Shown: piece by piece, positions 7,298-15,615 of the stretch
Numbering within the stretch: the first letter of the stretch is position 1
How the letters are laid out: each line of letters begins with the position of its first letter
Assembly (NCBI GenBank): GCA_031277885.1
Contig: JAITLM010000223.1
Coordinates: 1-38,093 of the forward strand
DNA length: 38,093 nt
From: Microbacterium sp.
GTDB taxonomy: Bacteria > Actinomycetota > Actinomycetes > Actinomycetales > Microbacteriaceae
Reading direction: 5' to 3'
Made by a program: the position numbers and the translations under genes
The notes under the pieces: generated by a model
The model's database searches: none
Told to the model about the DNA's origin: nothing
What the model saw: the letters and a program-made list of their open reading frames with translations, nothing else

Positions 7298-8086
7298 TCA
7301 GCGCGCCTCCCACTGGAACCAGCGGATCCCGATCCCGGCGAACACGACCAGGTAGGCGCCGATCGCGACGATGGCCCAGCCATCGTCGCTCGTCCACGCC
7401 GCCGTGCTCTGCACCGCGGTGAACAGCGTCATCAGGGCGCCGACCGGCGTCCACTTCGCGATGTTCGTGAAGGTGTCGCCGAGCACACCGGAGACGCCGA
7501 GGATGCCCAGCAGGATCAGCACGATGTAGAGCACGCGCCCGACCGCGTTGACCGCGCCGGACGAGCGGATCAGCCCGACGACCGCCTGCCCGATCCCGAG
7601 GAACATCGCGGCGCCGTAGATCGCGACGGCGAAGATGAGCAGATAGGTGCCGGCGTCGTAGCTGAGGCCGTGCATGATGCCGCCGACGACGATCACGACG
7701 ATCGCCGTCGCGATCGCGGCCGCGAACTGCACGATCAGCCGGCTCAGCATGATCGCCCAGGTCGGCGTCGGCGTGACGCGGAGCCGCTGGAACACGCCCG
7801 CTTCGCGGTCGCGGGCGACCGTGATCGAGTAGCCCAGGAGCGCCGAGGAGAGCAGGCCGTAGGTCAGCGCCATCGCGATCATCAGGCTCGGCCCGGCCGC
7901 GCCGATCGCGCTTCCGGCACGGTGCGTGGCCTGGTTCGTGATGATCAGGATGATGATTGGCACGGCGAGGTTCAGGATCAGGGTCTGCCGGCTGCGCAGG
8001 ATCACGGCCAGGTCGGCGCCGACCAGGGAGCGCAGAGTCAGCCCGATCGGAGGACGGGCGATGGCGGTGTCAGTCACGGAGATCAC
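7298..8086 (-). CDS. ABC-2 type transporter permease
   Basis: The 262-residue membrane protein has six hydrophobic segments and the layout of ABC-2/DrrB-type exporter permeases. The first segment follows LAVILRSRQTLILNLAVPIIILIIT, the middle holds the family-typical cytoplasmic stretch VARDREAGVFQRLRVTPTP, and later come MFLGIGQAVVGLIRSSGAVNAVGRVLYIVLILLGILGVSG and a final segment near 235-255. The GTG start lies inside the end of the upstream ATPase gene (17-bp overlap), so the two are coupled and form one exporter of a hydrophobic compound, drug or lipid. The substrate cannot be read from sequence. Confidence 0.9.
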   Translation of the reverse strand: MISVTDTAIARPPIGLTLRSLVGADLAVILRSRQTLILNLAVPIIILIITNQATHRAGSAIGAAGPSLMIAMALTYGLLSSALLGYSITVARDREAGVFQRLRVTPTPTWAIMLSRLIVQFAAAIATAIVVIVVGGIMHGLSYDAGTYLLIFAVAIYGAAMFLGIGQAVVGLIRSSGAVNAVGRVLYIVLILLGILGVSGVLGDTFTNIAKWTPVGALMTLFTAVQSTAAWTSDDGWAIVAIGAYLVVFAGIGIRWFQWEAR

Positions 8087-8879
8087 TTCCCGTCAGGGCG
8101 ATGAAGACGTCTTCGAGGGTCGGCTCGCCGTGCGCGATCGCAAGCACGCGCGGATCCTCCCGATGGGTGGCGATGAGCTCGGCCGGGCTTCCCGTCGTGA
8201 CGATCCGGCCGTGATCGATGATCACGATGCGATCGCACACCGCCTGCGCCTCCTCCATCGAGTGCGTCGTGAGCAGGATGCTGCCGCCGCGGCGGCGCGA
8301 GGCCTCGATGCGCTGCCAGAGGCTGCGCCGCGATTGCGGATCCAACCCGCTCGTCGGCTCGTCGAGCAGCAGCAGGAGCGGATCGTGGAGCGTGGCGATG
8401 AGGAGGGAGAAGCGCTGTCCCTGGCCGCCGGAGAGGCCCTTGAGCCGCTTGGAGGCCTCCTGCCCGAGCCCCGCGTCATCCAGGGCGGCGCGGGCGTCGG
8501 CGCGCGACATCCGCACGCCGTAGAGCCCCGCGTACAGGCGCAGCAGCTGTTCGATGCTCAGCTCGGGCTGGAATCCCGAGCTCTGCAGCTGCACGCCCAG
8601 CCGGGCCCTGGCATCGATCGGATGGCGGAGCGCGTCGATCCCGTCGACGGTCACGGATCCGCTCGCCGGACGCCGCAGCCCCTCGATGACGCTCAGCGTC
8701 GTCGTCTTGCCGGCGCCGTTCGGACCGAGCAGGCCCAGGATCTCGCCGCGCGCGATCGCGAAGCCGACCCCGTCGACCGCCGTGCGGGATCCGTACTTCA
8801 CGACGAGGTCGTCGACGCGGAGCACGCTCTCACCCGCTGCGCCGGGAACGGTCTGCGATCGGTCTGCCGGAGATGTCAT
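8070..8879 (-). CDS. ABC transporter ATP-binding protein (DrrA-like exporter)
   Basis: The 269-residue ATPase partners the downstream permease. Walker A is GPNGAGKTT (residues 52-60), the signature is LSGGQGQR, Walker B with the catalytic Glu is LLLLLDEPTSGLDP, the D-loop follows, and the switch His sits in LLTTHSMEEA. The short C-terminal tail LEDVFIALTGSDLRD is typical of DrrA/CcmA-like exporter ATPases. The ATG has a purine-rich AAGGGGTGGG ahead of it. The two-gene set lacks a binding protein, which supports export. I see no regulator next to it; the 195 bp upstream are filled with a repeat array. Confidence 0.92.
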   Translation of the reverse strand: MTSPADRSQTVPGAAGESVLRVDDLVVKYGSRTAVDGVGFAIARGEILGLLGPNGAGKTTTLSVIEGLRRPASGSVTVDGIDALRHPIDARARLGVQLQSSGFQPELSIEQLLRLYAGLYGVRMSRADARAALDDAGLGQEASKRLKGLSGGQGQRFSLLIATLHDPLLLLLDEPTSGLDPQSRRSLWQRIEASRRRGGSILLTTHSMEEAQAVCDRIVIIDHGRIVTTGSPAELIATHREDPRVLAIAHGEPTLEDVFIALTGSDLRD

Positions 8880-8961
8880 GGCCCACCCCTTCGGAATGGG
8901 CTCAGCGTTCCACCGGGTGCTATCAGCCGGCTATGAGAATGGCTGGGGTTTGCCGTTCGTC

Positions 8962-9051
8962 GTGCGACGATCCGCACACGGCGCGACGATTCGCACACGT
9001 GATGACGTGGATCCGTGTGCCGATCGTCCCGGCCTGTGCAGATCGTCGCGC
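8962..9051. repeat. intergenic array A: two direct and two inverted 18-bp units, 19-bp period
   Basis: Units GTGCGACGATCCGCACAC (8962-8979) and GCGCGACGATTCGCACAC (8981-8998) start 19 bp apart. After a 16-bp spacer two inverted units follow at 9015 and 9034, again 19 bp apart; the clearest, 9034-9051, reads GCGCGACGATCTGCACAG on the minus strand. The whole can fold into a long imperfect hairpin. It lies between the exporter ATPase start and the end of the M20 hydrolase gene. No coding signal is present in 8880-9074. Confidence 0.75.
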
Positions 9052-9074
9052 GGCGGGCCGGACCAGGGCGCGTG

Positions 9075-10289
9075 TCAGTCCAGGAATTCGCGGGCGGCGA
9101 CCGTCAGGGCCTGCACGCCGATCTCGATCGTCGGGTGGATCTCGACCGCGAAGAACGGCGAGTGGTTCGTGGCGATCTCGCTGTCGACCGTGTCGTTCGC
9201 GACGGCGGCCGCGTACCGGGCCGGGGCGATCCCGCCCCAGAACCAGAACACGAGCGGGACGCCGGCGTCGCGGGCGAACCAGGACACGTCCTCGCTGCCG
9301 GTGAACAGGCCGGGGTCGATGACGTTCGCGTCGCCGAAGGCGGCCCGGAACGCGGCCGTGGCCCGCTCGGTGGCCGAGGCGTCGTTGATCGTCGCCGGCA
9401 GGGTGTGCAACGTCTCGATGGTCGGATCCTCGAGGGCTCCGGACGCCATCGCCTCGGCCTTGATGACCCGCTCGACCTTCTCCAGCACCTTCTCGCGCAG
9501 AGCCTCGTCGGGGTAGCGCAGGCTGAGGTCGAGCGTGGCCTCGGCCGGGATGATGTTGTTCTTGGTGCCGGCGTGGATCGCGCCGACGGTGACCACGGCG
9601 AGGTCGTGCGGATCCACCTCGCGCGAGACCACGGTCTGCAGGCGCATGACGGTCGCGGCGGCCATGACGACGGGGTCGATCGTGGAGTGCGGGCGGGAGC
9701 CGTGCCCTCCGCGGCCGTGCAGCACGACGTGCAGGCCGTCCGAGGCCGACATCTGCGGGCCGGGGCGGACGCCGATCATCCCGGCGGGGAAGGGCGTGAC
9801 GTGCTGGCCGATGACGACGTCGGGGCGCGGGAAACGGTCCAGGACGCCGTCGTCGAGCATCGCACGGGCACCGGCGCCGTACTCCTCGGCGGGCTGGATG
9901 ACGACGACGAGCGTGCCGGACCAGTCGTCCCTCGTGCGGACGAGCTCCTCGACGGCGCCGATCATCGCGGTCACGTGCATGTCGTGGCCGCAGGCGTGCA
10001 TGATGCCCACCTCGTGGCCCTCGGGGTCGATGCCGGTCGCGGTGCTGGCGTAGTCCAGGCCCGTCTGCTCGGTCACGGGCAGCGCGTCCATGTCGGCGCG
10101 CGCCCACACGACGGGACCCTCCCCGTTCGCGAGCACCCCGATCACGCCGGTCCTTCCCACGCCCTCGGTGACCTCCAGCCCGAGGTCGCGCAGGTGCCCG
10201 GCGGCGATCGCGGCGGTGCGCGTCTCCTGGAACGAGAGCTCGGGGTTGCGGTGCAGGTCGATGAAGAGCGCTTCGAGGTCGATCGTCAT
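9075..10289 (-). CDS. M20 family amidohydrolase (HipO/AmhX-like)
   Basis: The 404-residue metal-dependent hydrolase belongs to the M20D group that removes acyl groups from amino acids or conjugates (hippurate, N-acyl amino acids, auxin conjugates). Metal and catalytic motifs are all present: ARADMDALPV (63-72), MHACGHDMH (97-105), QPAEE (132-136), the His in IGQHV, and the dimerisation/active-site GRGGHGSRPH followed by HAGTKNNIIPAEATL. Length is normal. It is a single gene with its own leaderless-type promoter and lies downstream of the tetR gene on the same strand. The true substrate is not predictable; cytoplasmic location is expected because no signal peptide is seen. Confidence 0.9.
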   Translation of the reverse strand: MTIDLEALFIDLHRNPELSFQETRTAAIAAGHLRDLGLEVTEGVGRTGVIGVLANGEGPVVWARADMDALPVTEQTGLDYASTATGIDPEGHEVGIMHACGHDMHVTAMIGAVEELVRTRDDWSGTLVVVIQPAEEYGAGARAMLDDGVLDRFPRPDVVIGQHVTPFPAGMIGVRPGPQMSASDGLHVVLHGRGGHGSRPHSTIDPVVMAAATVMRLQTVVSREVDPHDLAVVTVGAIHAGTKNNIIPAEATLDLSLRYPDEALREKVLEKVERVIKAEAMASGALEDPTIETLHTLPATINDASATERATAAFRAAFGDANVIDPGLFTGSEDVSWFARDAGVPLVFWFWGGIAPARYAAAVANDTVDSEIATNHSPFFAVEIHPTIEIGVQALTVAAREFLD

Positions 10290-10302
10290 AGCGCCGAGCC
10301 TA
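10290..10302 (-). promoter_or_regulatory. -10 box for leaderless M20 hydrolase mRNA
   Basis: On the minus strand TAGGCT (10302-10297) is followed after 7 nt by the ATG at 10289. No ribosome-binding site precedes the ATG. A -35 element is not evident. Confidence 0.45.
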
Positions 10303-10341
10303 CGCGGATCCGGCGCTCCGGCGGACCCGTCGGGCGATCGG

Positions 10342-11001
10342 TCACGCGGCGGACGTGCGGGGAGCGTAGGTCTCGAGCGGAGGACCCGGATGGAGCACGC
10401 CGTTCACGATCGCCCGTATCGCGAACGAGCTGGCCTCGGCGAGCTCGACGGCGGAGGGATCCAGCAGCCACTGCAGCTGCAGGCCGTCCATGACGGCGAG
10501 GATCGAGGCGGACGCGGTCGAGATCGCCGCGGTATCCGTCACGCCCTCCTGGGCGCAGAGTTCCCGGAAGGCGGCGGACACCTCCTCGCGGAGCTTCGCG
10601 TACCGGTGCTCGAAGAACCCGCGCGCGGGATGGCCGTCGGTCACCGACTCGCTGGAGAGCACGGTGTAGACCTGCACGATGCCCGGCCGCAGCTCATTCG
10701 CGAGCGCGGTCTTGACCAGGTGGAGGAAGAGGGCGGGGCCGTCGGGGATGTGCTTCTCGGCGAGTCCGGCGACGTCGCTCTCATCGCGGTAGGCGAGCAC
10801 CTCGAGCAGCAGCTTCTGCTTCGAGCCGAAGTGATGCAGCACCCCGGCGTGGGTCATGCCGACCTGCTCCGCGATGTCGGCCAGGGTGCCGTTGGCGGAT
10901 CCCTTGGCGCCGAAGATCTCGATCGCGGCCTTGAGGATCTCGGTCCGCTTGCGCTCGGTCTCCGGCCGCGACTTCACGCGGCTCGATGCGGTCGTGACCA
11001 T
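10342..11001 (-). CDS. TetR family transcriptional regulator
   Basis: The 219-residue regulator has the N-terminal TetR helix-turn-helix at about residues 20-65: RTEILKAAIEIFGAKGSANG, then TLADIAEQVGMTHAGVLHHF, with the recognition helix around THAGVLHHF. The rest is the variable ligand-binding and dimerisation domain. The ATG at 11001 is preferred over an open extension to 11052 because GAGGAGGGG stands 7 nt before it and the protein then begins just ahead of the DNA-binding domain. It is divergent from the transporter/beta-glycosidase operon, with a perfect palindrome in the 148-bp gap, so it most likely represses that operon and itself until a sugar ligand binds. Confidence 0.9.
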   Translation of the reverse strand: MVTTASSRVKSRPETERKRTEILKAAIEIFGAKGSANGTLADIAEQVGMTHAGVLHHFGSKQKLLLEVLAYRDESDVAGLAEKHIPDGPALFLHLVKTALANELRPGIVQVYTVLSSESVTDGHPARGFFEHRYAKLREEVSAAFRELCAQEGVTDTAAISTASASILAVMDGLQLQWLLDPSAVELAEASSFAIRAIVNGVLHPGPPLETYAPRTSAA

Positions 11002-11053
11002 CTCGTGTCCCCTCCTCTGCTTGTCATCCAGCTTACTGATCGGTAACCTCACC

Positions 11054-11081
11054 TTTACTTACTTTCCCGCTAGTAAGTAAA
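11054..11081. promoter_or_regulatory. palindromic operator, probable TetR binding site
   Basis: TTTACTTACT (11054-11063) and AGTAAGTAAA (11072-11081) are a perfect inverted repeat with an 8-bp centre. The AT-rich arms stand out in this GC-rich DNA. The site lies between tetR and the divergent binding-protein gene. A TTTACT/TAAATT pair (spacer 18 bp) inside it could be the promoter of the operon, so binding would block the polymerase. Confidence 0.75.
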
Positions 11082-11149
11082 TTCCCCAGGAAGCGGGACC
11101 CCGCACCAGATGGGCGCACGACGGCCGTGCCCCACCAGAAGGAGAAGCA

Positions 11150-12826
11150 ATGAGGCTCAGGAAGACCTTGATCGCGGTGACGGCGTTCGCGGCGATCGGC
11201 GCAGTGGCGCTGACCGGCTGTTCATCGGGCGGCGGCAGCGCCTCGGGATCGGGCGGCGGCTCGCTCACGATCGCGAAGCCCGACGGGGCCGCCGTGCTGG
11301 CCACCCAGATCAACAACCCCTTCATCAGCACCGGATCCGGCATGTCGCTCGGCTACGACCGCATGATCTACGAACCCCTCGCGATGGTGAACCCCGTCGG
11401 GAAGAACGAGACCACGCCCTGGCTCGCCTCGAAGGTCGAGTGGAACGCCGACTACACGCAACTGACCGTCACCCCGCGGGCCGGGGTGAAGTGGAGCGAC
11501 GGGAAGCCGTTCACCGCCGATGACATCGTCTTCACCTACACGCTGATCAAGAACACCCCGGCACTGGATCTCGGCGGGCTCAAGCTCGCCGACATCAAGA
11601 AGGACGCGGACAACGTCGTGCTGAGCTTCAGCGAGTCGAAGTTCGTCAAGCAGGGCGACGTGCTGCAGGTCGGGATCGTCCCGGAGCACCAGTGGAAGGA
11701 CATCGCCGACCCGACCAAGGACCCGGTGAAGGAGGCCGTCGGCACCGGTCCCTACACGATCAAGAGCTTCTCCTCGCAGGGTGTCGTGCTCTCCTCCCGC
11801 AAGGACTACTGGGGCGGCGACGTGCCCGTCCCGCAACTCAAGTACCTCGAGTACAACGACAACACCGGACTGCTCCGCGGCCTGCAGAACGGTGAGACCG
11901 ACTGGGCGCAGATCTTCATCACCGACTACCAGAAGAACTACGTCGACAAGGATCCGAAGCACAACGTGTTCTGGGCCGCCAACGTGCTGAGCCCCGACAT
12001 GATCCTGGTGAACACGACGAAGGCGCCGTTCAACGACCCCGCGTTCCGCAAGGCCGTGAACATGGTCATCGACCGCAAGGCGCACGCCGAGAAGGCGCGC
12101 AGCAACGCCGGGCCCGAGCTGACGAGCGTGACGGGCATCCCGCAGCCGACGGGCGACCAGTACATCGCCCCCGAGTACAAGGGCAAGACCTTCTCGATCG
12201 ACGTCGACGGCGCCAAGAAGGTGCTGACGGACGCGGGCTACACCTGGAACAAGGACGCGCTGATCGATCCGTCCGGCACTCCCGTCTCGTTCACGCTGCA
12301 GGATCCGCAGGGCTGGAACGACTACGTCACGGGGATCCAGCTCGTCGCCACGCAGGTCAAGAGCACGCTGGGCGCCGACGCGAAGGTCGCCACCCCCGAT
12401 GCGGACACCTGGCTGAGCAACGTCGCGACCGGCAACTTCGACGCCGCGCTGCACTGGACGGGCTCTGGCACGAACCCCTGGCACATCTACGACGACGTCA
12501 TGAACGGCGCGTACCTGGAACAGGCGGCCGGCGGCAAGGTCTCCGACAACTTCGGGCGCTACGACAACCCCGAGGCGACCGCGCTCCTGGCGCAGTACGC
12601 ACAGGCATCGGACGACGCGACCCGCACGGATGCCCTGAACAAGCTGCAGAAGATCTTCGTGGAGGACGTGCCGGCGATCCCGATCGGCACGCACCCGCAG
12701 CTGGGCGAGTACAACACCCGGAAGTACACCGGGTGGCCGAGCGAGGACGAGCAGTACGCCACGGCCGACCCGACCCAGCCCTCCGCGGTCCAGGTCGTGC
12801 TGAAGCTGAAGCCCGCGGGCAAGTAA
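11150..12826 (+). CDS. ABC transporter substrate-binding lipoprotein, family 5
   Basis: The 558-residue solute-binding protein has a lipoprotein signal (basic MRLRKTL, hydrophobic stretch, lipobox ALTGC with Cys24) and a Gly/Ser linker. The mature part is of the SBP_bac_5 (oligopeptide/DppA-like) fold: YEPLAMVNP, LTVTPRAGVKWSDGKPFTADDIVFTYTLI, EAVGTGPYTIKSF, and the late region DAALHWTG and NFGRYDNPEATALLAQ. A strong AGAAGGAGA site precedes the ATG. Family 5 proteins bind peptides or nickel, but in Thermotoga and others some bind beta-linked oligosaccharides; the linked GH3 gene supports a sugar here. It is first in the operon and is followed by a hairpin that would let it be expressed above the other components. 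Confidence 0.93.
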   Translation: MRLRKTLIAVTAFAAIGAVALTGCSSGGGSASGSGGGSLTIAKPDGAAVLATQINNPFISTGSGMSLGYDRMIYEPLAMVNPVGKNETTPWLASKVEWNADYTQLTVTPRAGVKWSDGKPFTADDIVFTYTLIKNTPALDLGGLKLADIKKDADNVVLSFSESKFVKQGDVLQVGIVPEHQWKDIADPTKDPVKEAVGTGPYTIKSFSSQGVVLSSRKDYWGGDVPVPQLKYLEYNDNTGLLRGLQNGETDWAQIFITDYQKNYVDKDPKHNVFWAANVLSPDMILVNTTKAPFNDPAFRKAVNMVIDRKAHAEKARSNAGPELTSVTGIPQPTGDQYIAPEYKGKTFSIDVDGAKKVLTDAGYTWNKDALIDPSGTPVSFTLQDPQGWNDYVTGIQLVATQVKSTLGADAKVATPDADTWLSNVATGNFDAALHWTGSGTNPWHIYDDVMNGAYLEQAAGGKVSDNFGRYDNPEATALLAQYAQASDDATRTDALNKLQKIFVEDVPAIPIGTHPQLGEYNTRKYTGWPSEDEQYATADPTQPSAVQVVLKLKPAGK

Positions 12827-12840
12827 TCGTCCGACCCTCT

Positions 12841-12888
12841 CGGTCGTCGGGCGAGCGTCGCGCTGTGCGCGGCCTCGCTCGACGACCG
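12841..12888 (+). terminator. hairpin between binding-protein and ATPase genes
   Basis: CGGTCGTCGGGCGAG (12841-12855) pairs with CTCGCTCGACGACCG (12874-12888) with one mismatch and an 18-nt loop. It is placed directly after the binding-protein stop codon inside the operon. It probably acts as a leaky terminator or 3' mRNA stabiliser. The GGTCGTCGAGCG core recurs at 22090-22212. Confidence 0.55.
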
Positions 12889-12906
12889 CGACAGGAGCAT
12901 GCCCTC

Positions 12907-13731
12907 ATGACAGACACCCTTCTCACCGTGCGCGACTTCTCGGTCGTGTACGACGTGGATCCGCCCGTCGCGGCGGTCAAGAACGTCACCCTCGAGATCG
13001 GCCGCGGCGAGATCGTCGGTCTGGCCGGCGAGAGCGGCTGCGGCAAGACGACCCTCGCCTACGGCGTGCAGCGACTGCTCAAGCCGCCGGCCGTCATCAC
13101 CAGCGGCAGCGTCACCTTCCACGACGCCTCCGGCGAGGACGTCGACGTCAACGCGCTCGACGTCGAGCAGATGCGCCGGTTCCGCTGGGATCGGATCTCG
13201 ATGGTCTTCCAGGGCGCGATGAACGCGCTCAACCCCGTCGCCACGATCGGCGCCCAGCTGGACGACGTGTTCCGGGTGCACCGGCCGGCGATGAGCCGTG
13301 CGGAGCGCCGCGACGCGGTCGTCGAGCTGCTGGAGATCGTGAAGGTGGGCGGGCAGCGTCGGCGCTCCTACCCGCACGAGCTCTCCGGCGGGATGCGTCA
13401 GCGCGTGATGATCGCGATGGCGCTCGCGCTGCGGCCTCAGCTCATGGTCATGGACGAGCCGACCACCGCGCTGGACGTGCTGGTGCAGCGCGAGATCCTC
13501 AGCCAGATCTCGCAGCTGCGCCGCGAGTTCGGCTTCTCGGTCGTGTTCATCACCCATGACCTGCCGCTGCTGCTGGAGATCAGCGACCGCATCGCGATCA
13601 TGCGCGCCGGGGAGATCGTCGAGCTGGCCACGGCCGAGCAGATCTGGACCGATCCGCAGCACGAGTACACGCGGACCCTCCTGAGCTCGTTCCCGAGGCT
13701 CACGGGGGAGAGAGGGATGGTGCGGCGATGA
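12907..13731 (+). CDS. ABC transporter ATP-binding protein (DppD/OppD-like)
   Basis: The 274-residue ATPase is one of two in an Opp/Dpp-type importer. Walker A GESGCGKTT lies at residues 41-49, the Q-loop is in MVFQGAMNALNPV, the signature is LSGGMRQRV, Walker B is LMVMDEPTTALD, and the switch His is in VFITHDLPLL. The C-terminal HEYTRTLLSSFP is the usual oligopeptide-ATPase ending, but the Cys-rich iron-sulfur tail of many OppD proteins is missing. ATG 12907 follows an AGGAG; the frame is open further upstream, but that part is antisense-like and has no start signal. Its stop overlaps the next gene by 4 bp. Confidence 0.93.
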   Translation: MTDTLLTVRDFSVVYDVDPPVAAVKNVTLEIGRGEIVGLAGESGCGKTTLAYGVQRLLKPPAVITSGSVTFHDASGEDVDVNALDVEQMRRFRWDRISMVFQGAMNALNPVATIGAQLDDVFRVHRPAMSRAERRDAVVELLEIVKVGGQRRRSYPHELSGGMRQRVMIAMALALRPQLMVMDEPTTALDVLVQREILSQISQLRREFGFSVVFITHDLPLLLEISDRIAIMRAGEIVELATAEQIWTDPQHEYTRTLLSSFPRLTGERGMVRR

Positions 13732-14540
13732 CGACGCTCGAGGTCAAGAACGTCACGAAGATCTACAACGTCCGCGGAGCCGGCCGGATCAAGGCGCTCG
13801 ACGACGTGAGCTTCACGCTCGGCGCGCGCCAGACCATCGGCCTGGTCGGGCAGTCGGGGAGCGGCAAGTCCACGATCGCGAAGATCCTCACCCAGCTCGA
13901 GGCGCCCACGCACGGCGAGGTGCTGCTGGACGGCGAGGCGATCCCGCGCAGGGGCGCGGGTCTGCGCCGCTACCGGCAACGGCTGCGGATGGTGTTCCAG
14001 GATCCGTTCGCGTCGCTGAATCCGTCCCACTCGATCCGGCACCACATCGAGCGCCCGCTGCTGCTGGACCGGATCGTCCCGCGGAAGGATGTCGACGCCG
14101 AGGTGCGTCGCCTGCTCGATCGCGTCCGGCTGGAGCCCGGCGCCGTGATCGACCGTCGTCCGCACGAGCTCTCCGGCGGACAGCGCCAGCGCGTGGCGAT
14201 CGCCCGGGCGCTCGCCTCCCGTCCGGATCTGCTGATCGCCGACGAGCCGGTCTCGATGCTCGACGTGTCGATCCGGCTCGGAGTGCTGAACCTCCTCGCC
14301 GAGCTGCAGCGGGAGGAGGGGCTGGGCGTGCTCTACATCACGCACGACCTCGCGACCGCCCGCCACTTCAGCGACGAGATCATGGTGCTCAACCAGGGCC
14401 GCGTCGTCGAACGCGGTCCCGCCGATGACGTGATCCTGAACCCGCAGGATCCGTACACCCGCGAGCTGCGCGCCGCGTCGCCCGATCCCGAGAAGCACTT
14501 CGGCAGAGCCGCGGTGCCCGTGGCAGGAGGTGCGCTGTGA
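13728..14540 (+). CDS. ABC transporter ATP-binding protein (DppF/OppF-like)
   Basis: The 270-residue second ATPase has Walker A GQSGSGKST (41-49), Q-loop MVFQDPFASLNPSH typical of the OppF branch, signature LSGGQRQRV, Walker B LLIADEPVSMLD and switch His in YITHDLATA. It ends soon after HNPxDPYT-like NPQDPYTRELRAASPDP and so is shorter than many DppF proteins (about 320 residues). ATGA overlaps link it to the genes on both sides, which implies coupled translation and equal amounts of the two ATPases. Confidence 0.93.
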   Translation: MTTLEVKNVTKIYNVRGAGRIKALDDVSFTLGARQTIGLVGQSGSGKSTIAKILTQLEAPTHGEVLLDGEAIPRRGAGLRRYRQRLRMVFQDPFASLNPSHSIRHHIERPLLLDRIVPRKDVDAEVRRLLDRVRLEPGAVIDRRPHELSGGQRQRVAIARALASRPDLLIADEPVSMLDVSIRLGVLNLLAELQREEGLGVLYITHDLATARHFSDEIMVLNQGRVVERGPADDVILNPQDPYTRELRAASPDPEKHFGRAAVPVAGGAL

Positions 14541-15613
14541 GCGCCGAACCGACGACCGCCCCCGCCGTCGACCCGACGCTCGTCGGCACGACCGCGACCC
14601 GCGCCGAACGCGGAGGGATCCGTGTGCCGTGGCGGTTCATCCTGAGCCGTGCTGCGTTCTACCTGTTCACCGCGTGGGCCGCCATCACGATCAACTTCTT
14701 CATCCCGCGCATGATGAAGGGCGACGCGGTCGACTCGTTCATGGCCCGCAGCCAGGGCCAGCTCACGCCCGCTGCGGAGAAGGCCCTGCGCCTGATGTTC
14801 GGACTCGACTCCTCGGTGCCGCTCTGGCAGCAGTACCTCGACTACTGGGGGATGCTGCTGCGCGGAGACCTCGGCGTCTCGATCTCGACCGGCATGGCGC
14901 CGGTGAGCGAGGCGATCGCCTCCGCCCTGCCGTGGACCCTCGGCCTGGTCGGCGTCGCCACGGTGATCTCCTTCGCGGTCGGCACGAGTGTCGGCGCCGT
15001 GATCGGCTGGCGGCGCGGCAGCGCGCTCGACGCCCTCGTGCCGGTGACCACCTTCCTCGGCACGGTGCCGTACTTCTGGTTCGGGCTCATCTTCATCGCG
15101 CTCTTCTCCTCGACCCTGGGCTGGTTCCCCGCTGGGCACGCCTACGAGGTCGGGGTGGATCCGGGGTGGAACGCCGAGTTCATCGGCCAGGTGCTCTCGC
15201 ACGCCGCGCTGCCCGTGCTGACGATCGTGATCGCGTCGCTGGGCGGCTGGGTGCTCGGCATGCGCAACATGATGCTCACGGTGCTCGACGAGGACTACAT
15301 CACGGTGGCCCAGGCGAAGGGCATGCCGAACCGGCGGGTGCTCTGGAAGTACGCCGCGCGCAACGCGGTGCTGCCGCAGATCCAGAGCTTCGCGCTCTCG
15401 CTGGGCTTCATCGTGGGAGGCACGATCGTGATGGAGATGGTCTTCTCCTACCCCGGGATCGGCCTGCTCCTGCTCAACGCGACCAACGCCAAGGACTACG
15501 CCTTGATGCAGGGCATCTTCCTGGTCCTGGTGATGGCGGTGCTGGTGGCGAACATCATCGCCGACATCGTCTACGCCATCCTCGACCCGCGCACCCGACA
15601 GACGGAGGGCTGA
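14537..15613 (+). CDS. ABC transporter permease (DppB/OppB-like)
   Basis: The 358-residue inner-membrane permease has six membrane segments. An early segment ends in TINFFIPRMMKGD, the short periplasmic part contains DSSVPLWQQYLDYWGMLLRGDLGVS, which is the hallmark of DppB proteins, and the ATPase-contact loop runs through DEDYITVAQAKGMPNRRVLWKYAARNAVLP. The conserved end is YPGIGLLLLNATNAKDYALMQGIFLVL. The N-terminal extension of about 30 residues before the first segment is longer than usual. GTG start overlapping the upstream stop (GTGA). Confidence 0.93.
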   Translation: MSAEPTTAPAVDPTLVGTTATRAERGGIRVPWRFILSRAAFYLFTAWAAITINFFIPRMMKGDAVDSFMARSQGQLTPAAEKALRLMFGLDSSVPLWQQYLDYWGMLLRGDLGVSISTGMAPVSEAIASALPWTLGLVGVATVISFAVGTSVGAVIGWRRGSALDALVPVTTFLGTVPYFWFGLIFIALFSSTLGWFPAGHAYEVGVDPGWNAEFIGQVLSHAALPVLTIVIASLGGWVLGMRNMMLTVLDEDYITVAQAKGMPNRRVLWKYAARNAVLPQIQSFALSLGFIVGGTIVMEMVFSYPGIGLLLLNATNAKDYALMQGIFLVLVMAVLVANIIADIVYAILDPRTRQTEG

Positions 15614-15615
15614 GC

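Noticed and set aside
8880..9074. Small RNA or short gene in the gap.
   Set aside because: Only the repeat array is visible; no ribosome-binding site, convincing promoter or conserved frame.
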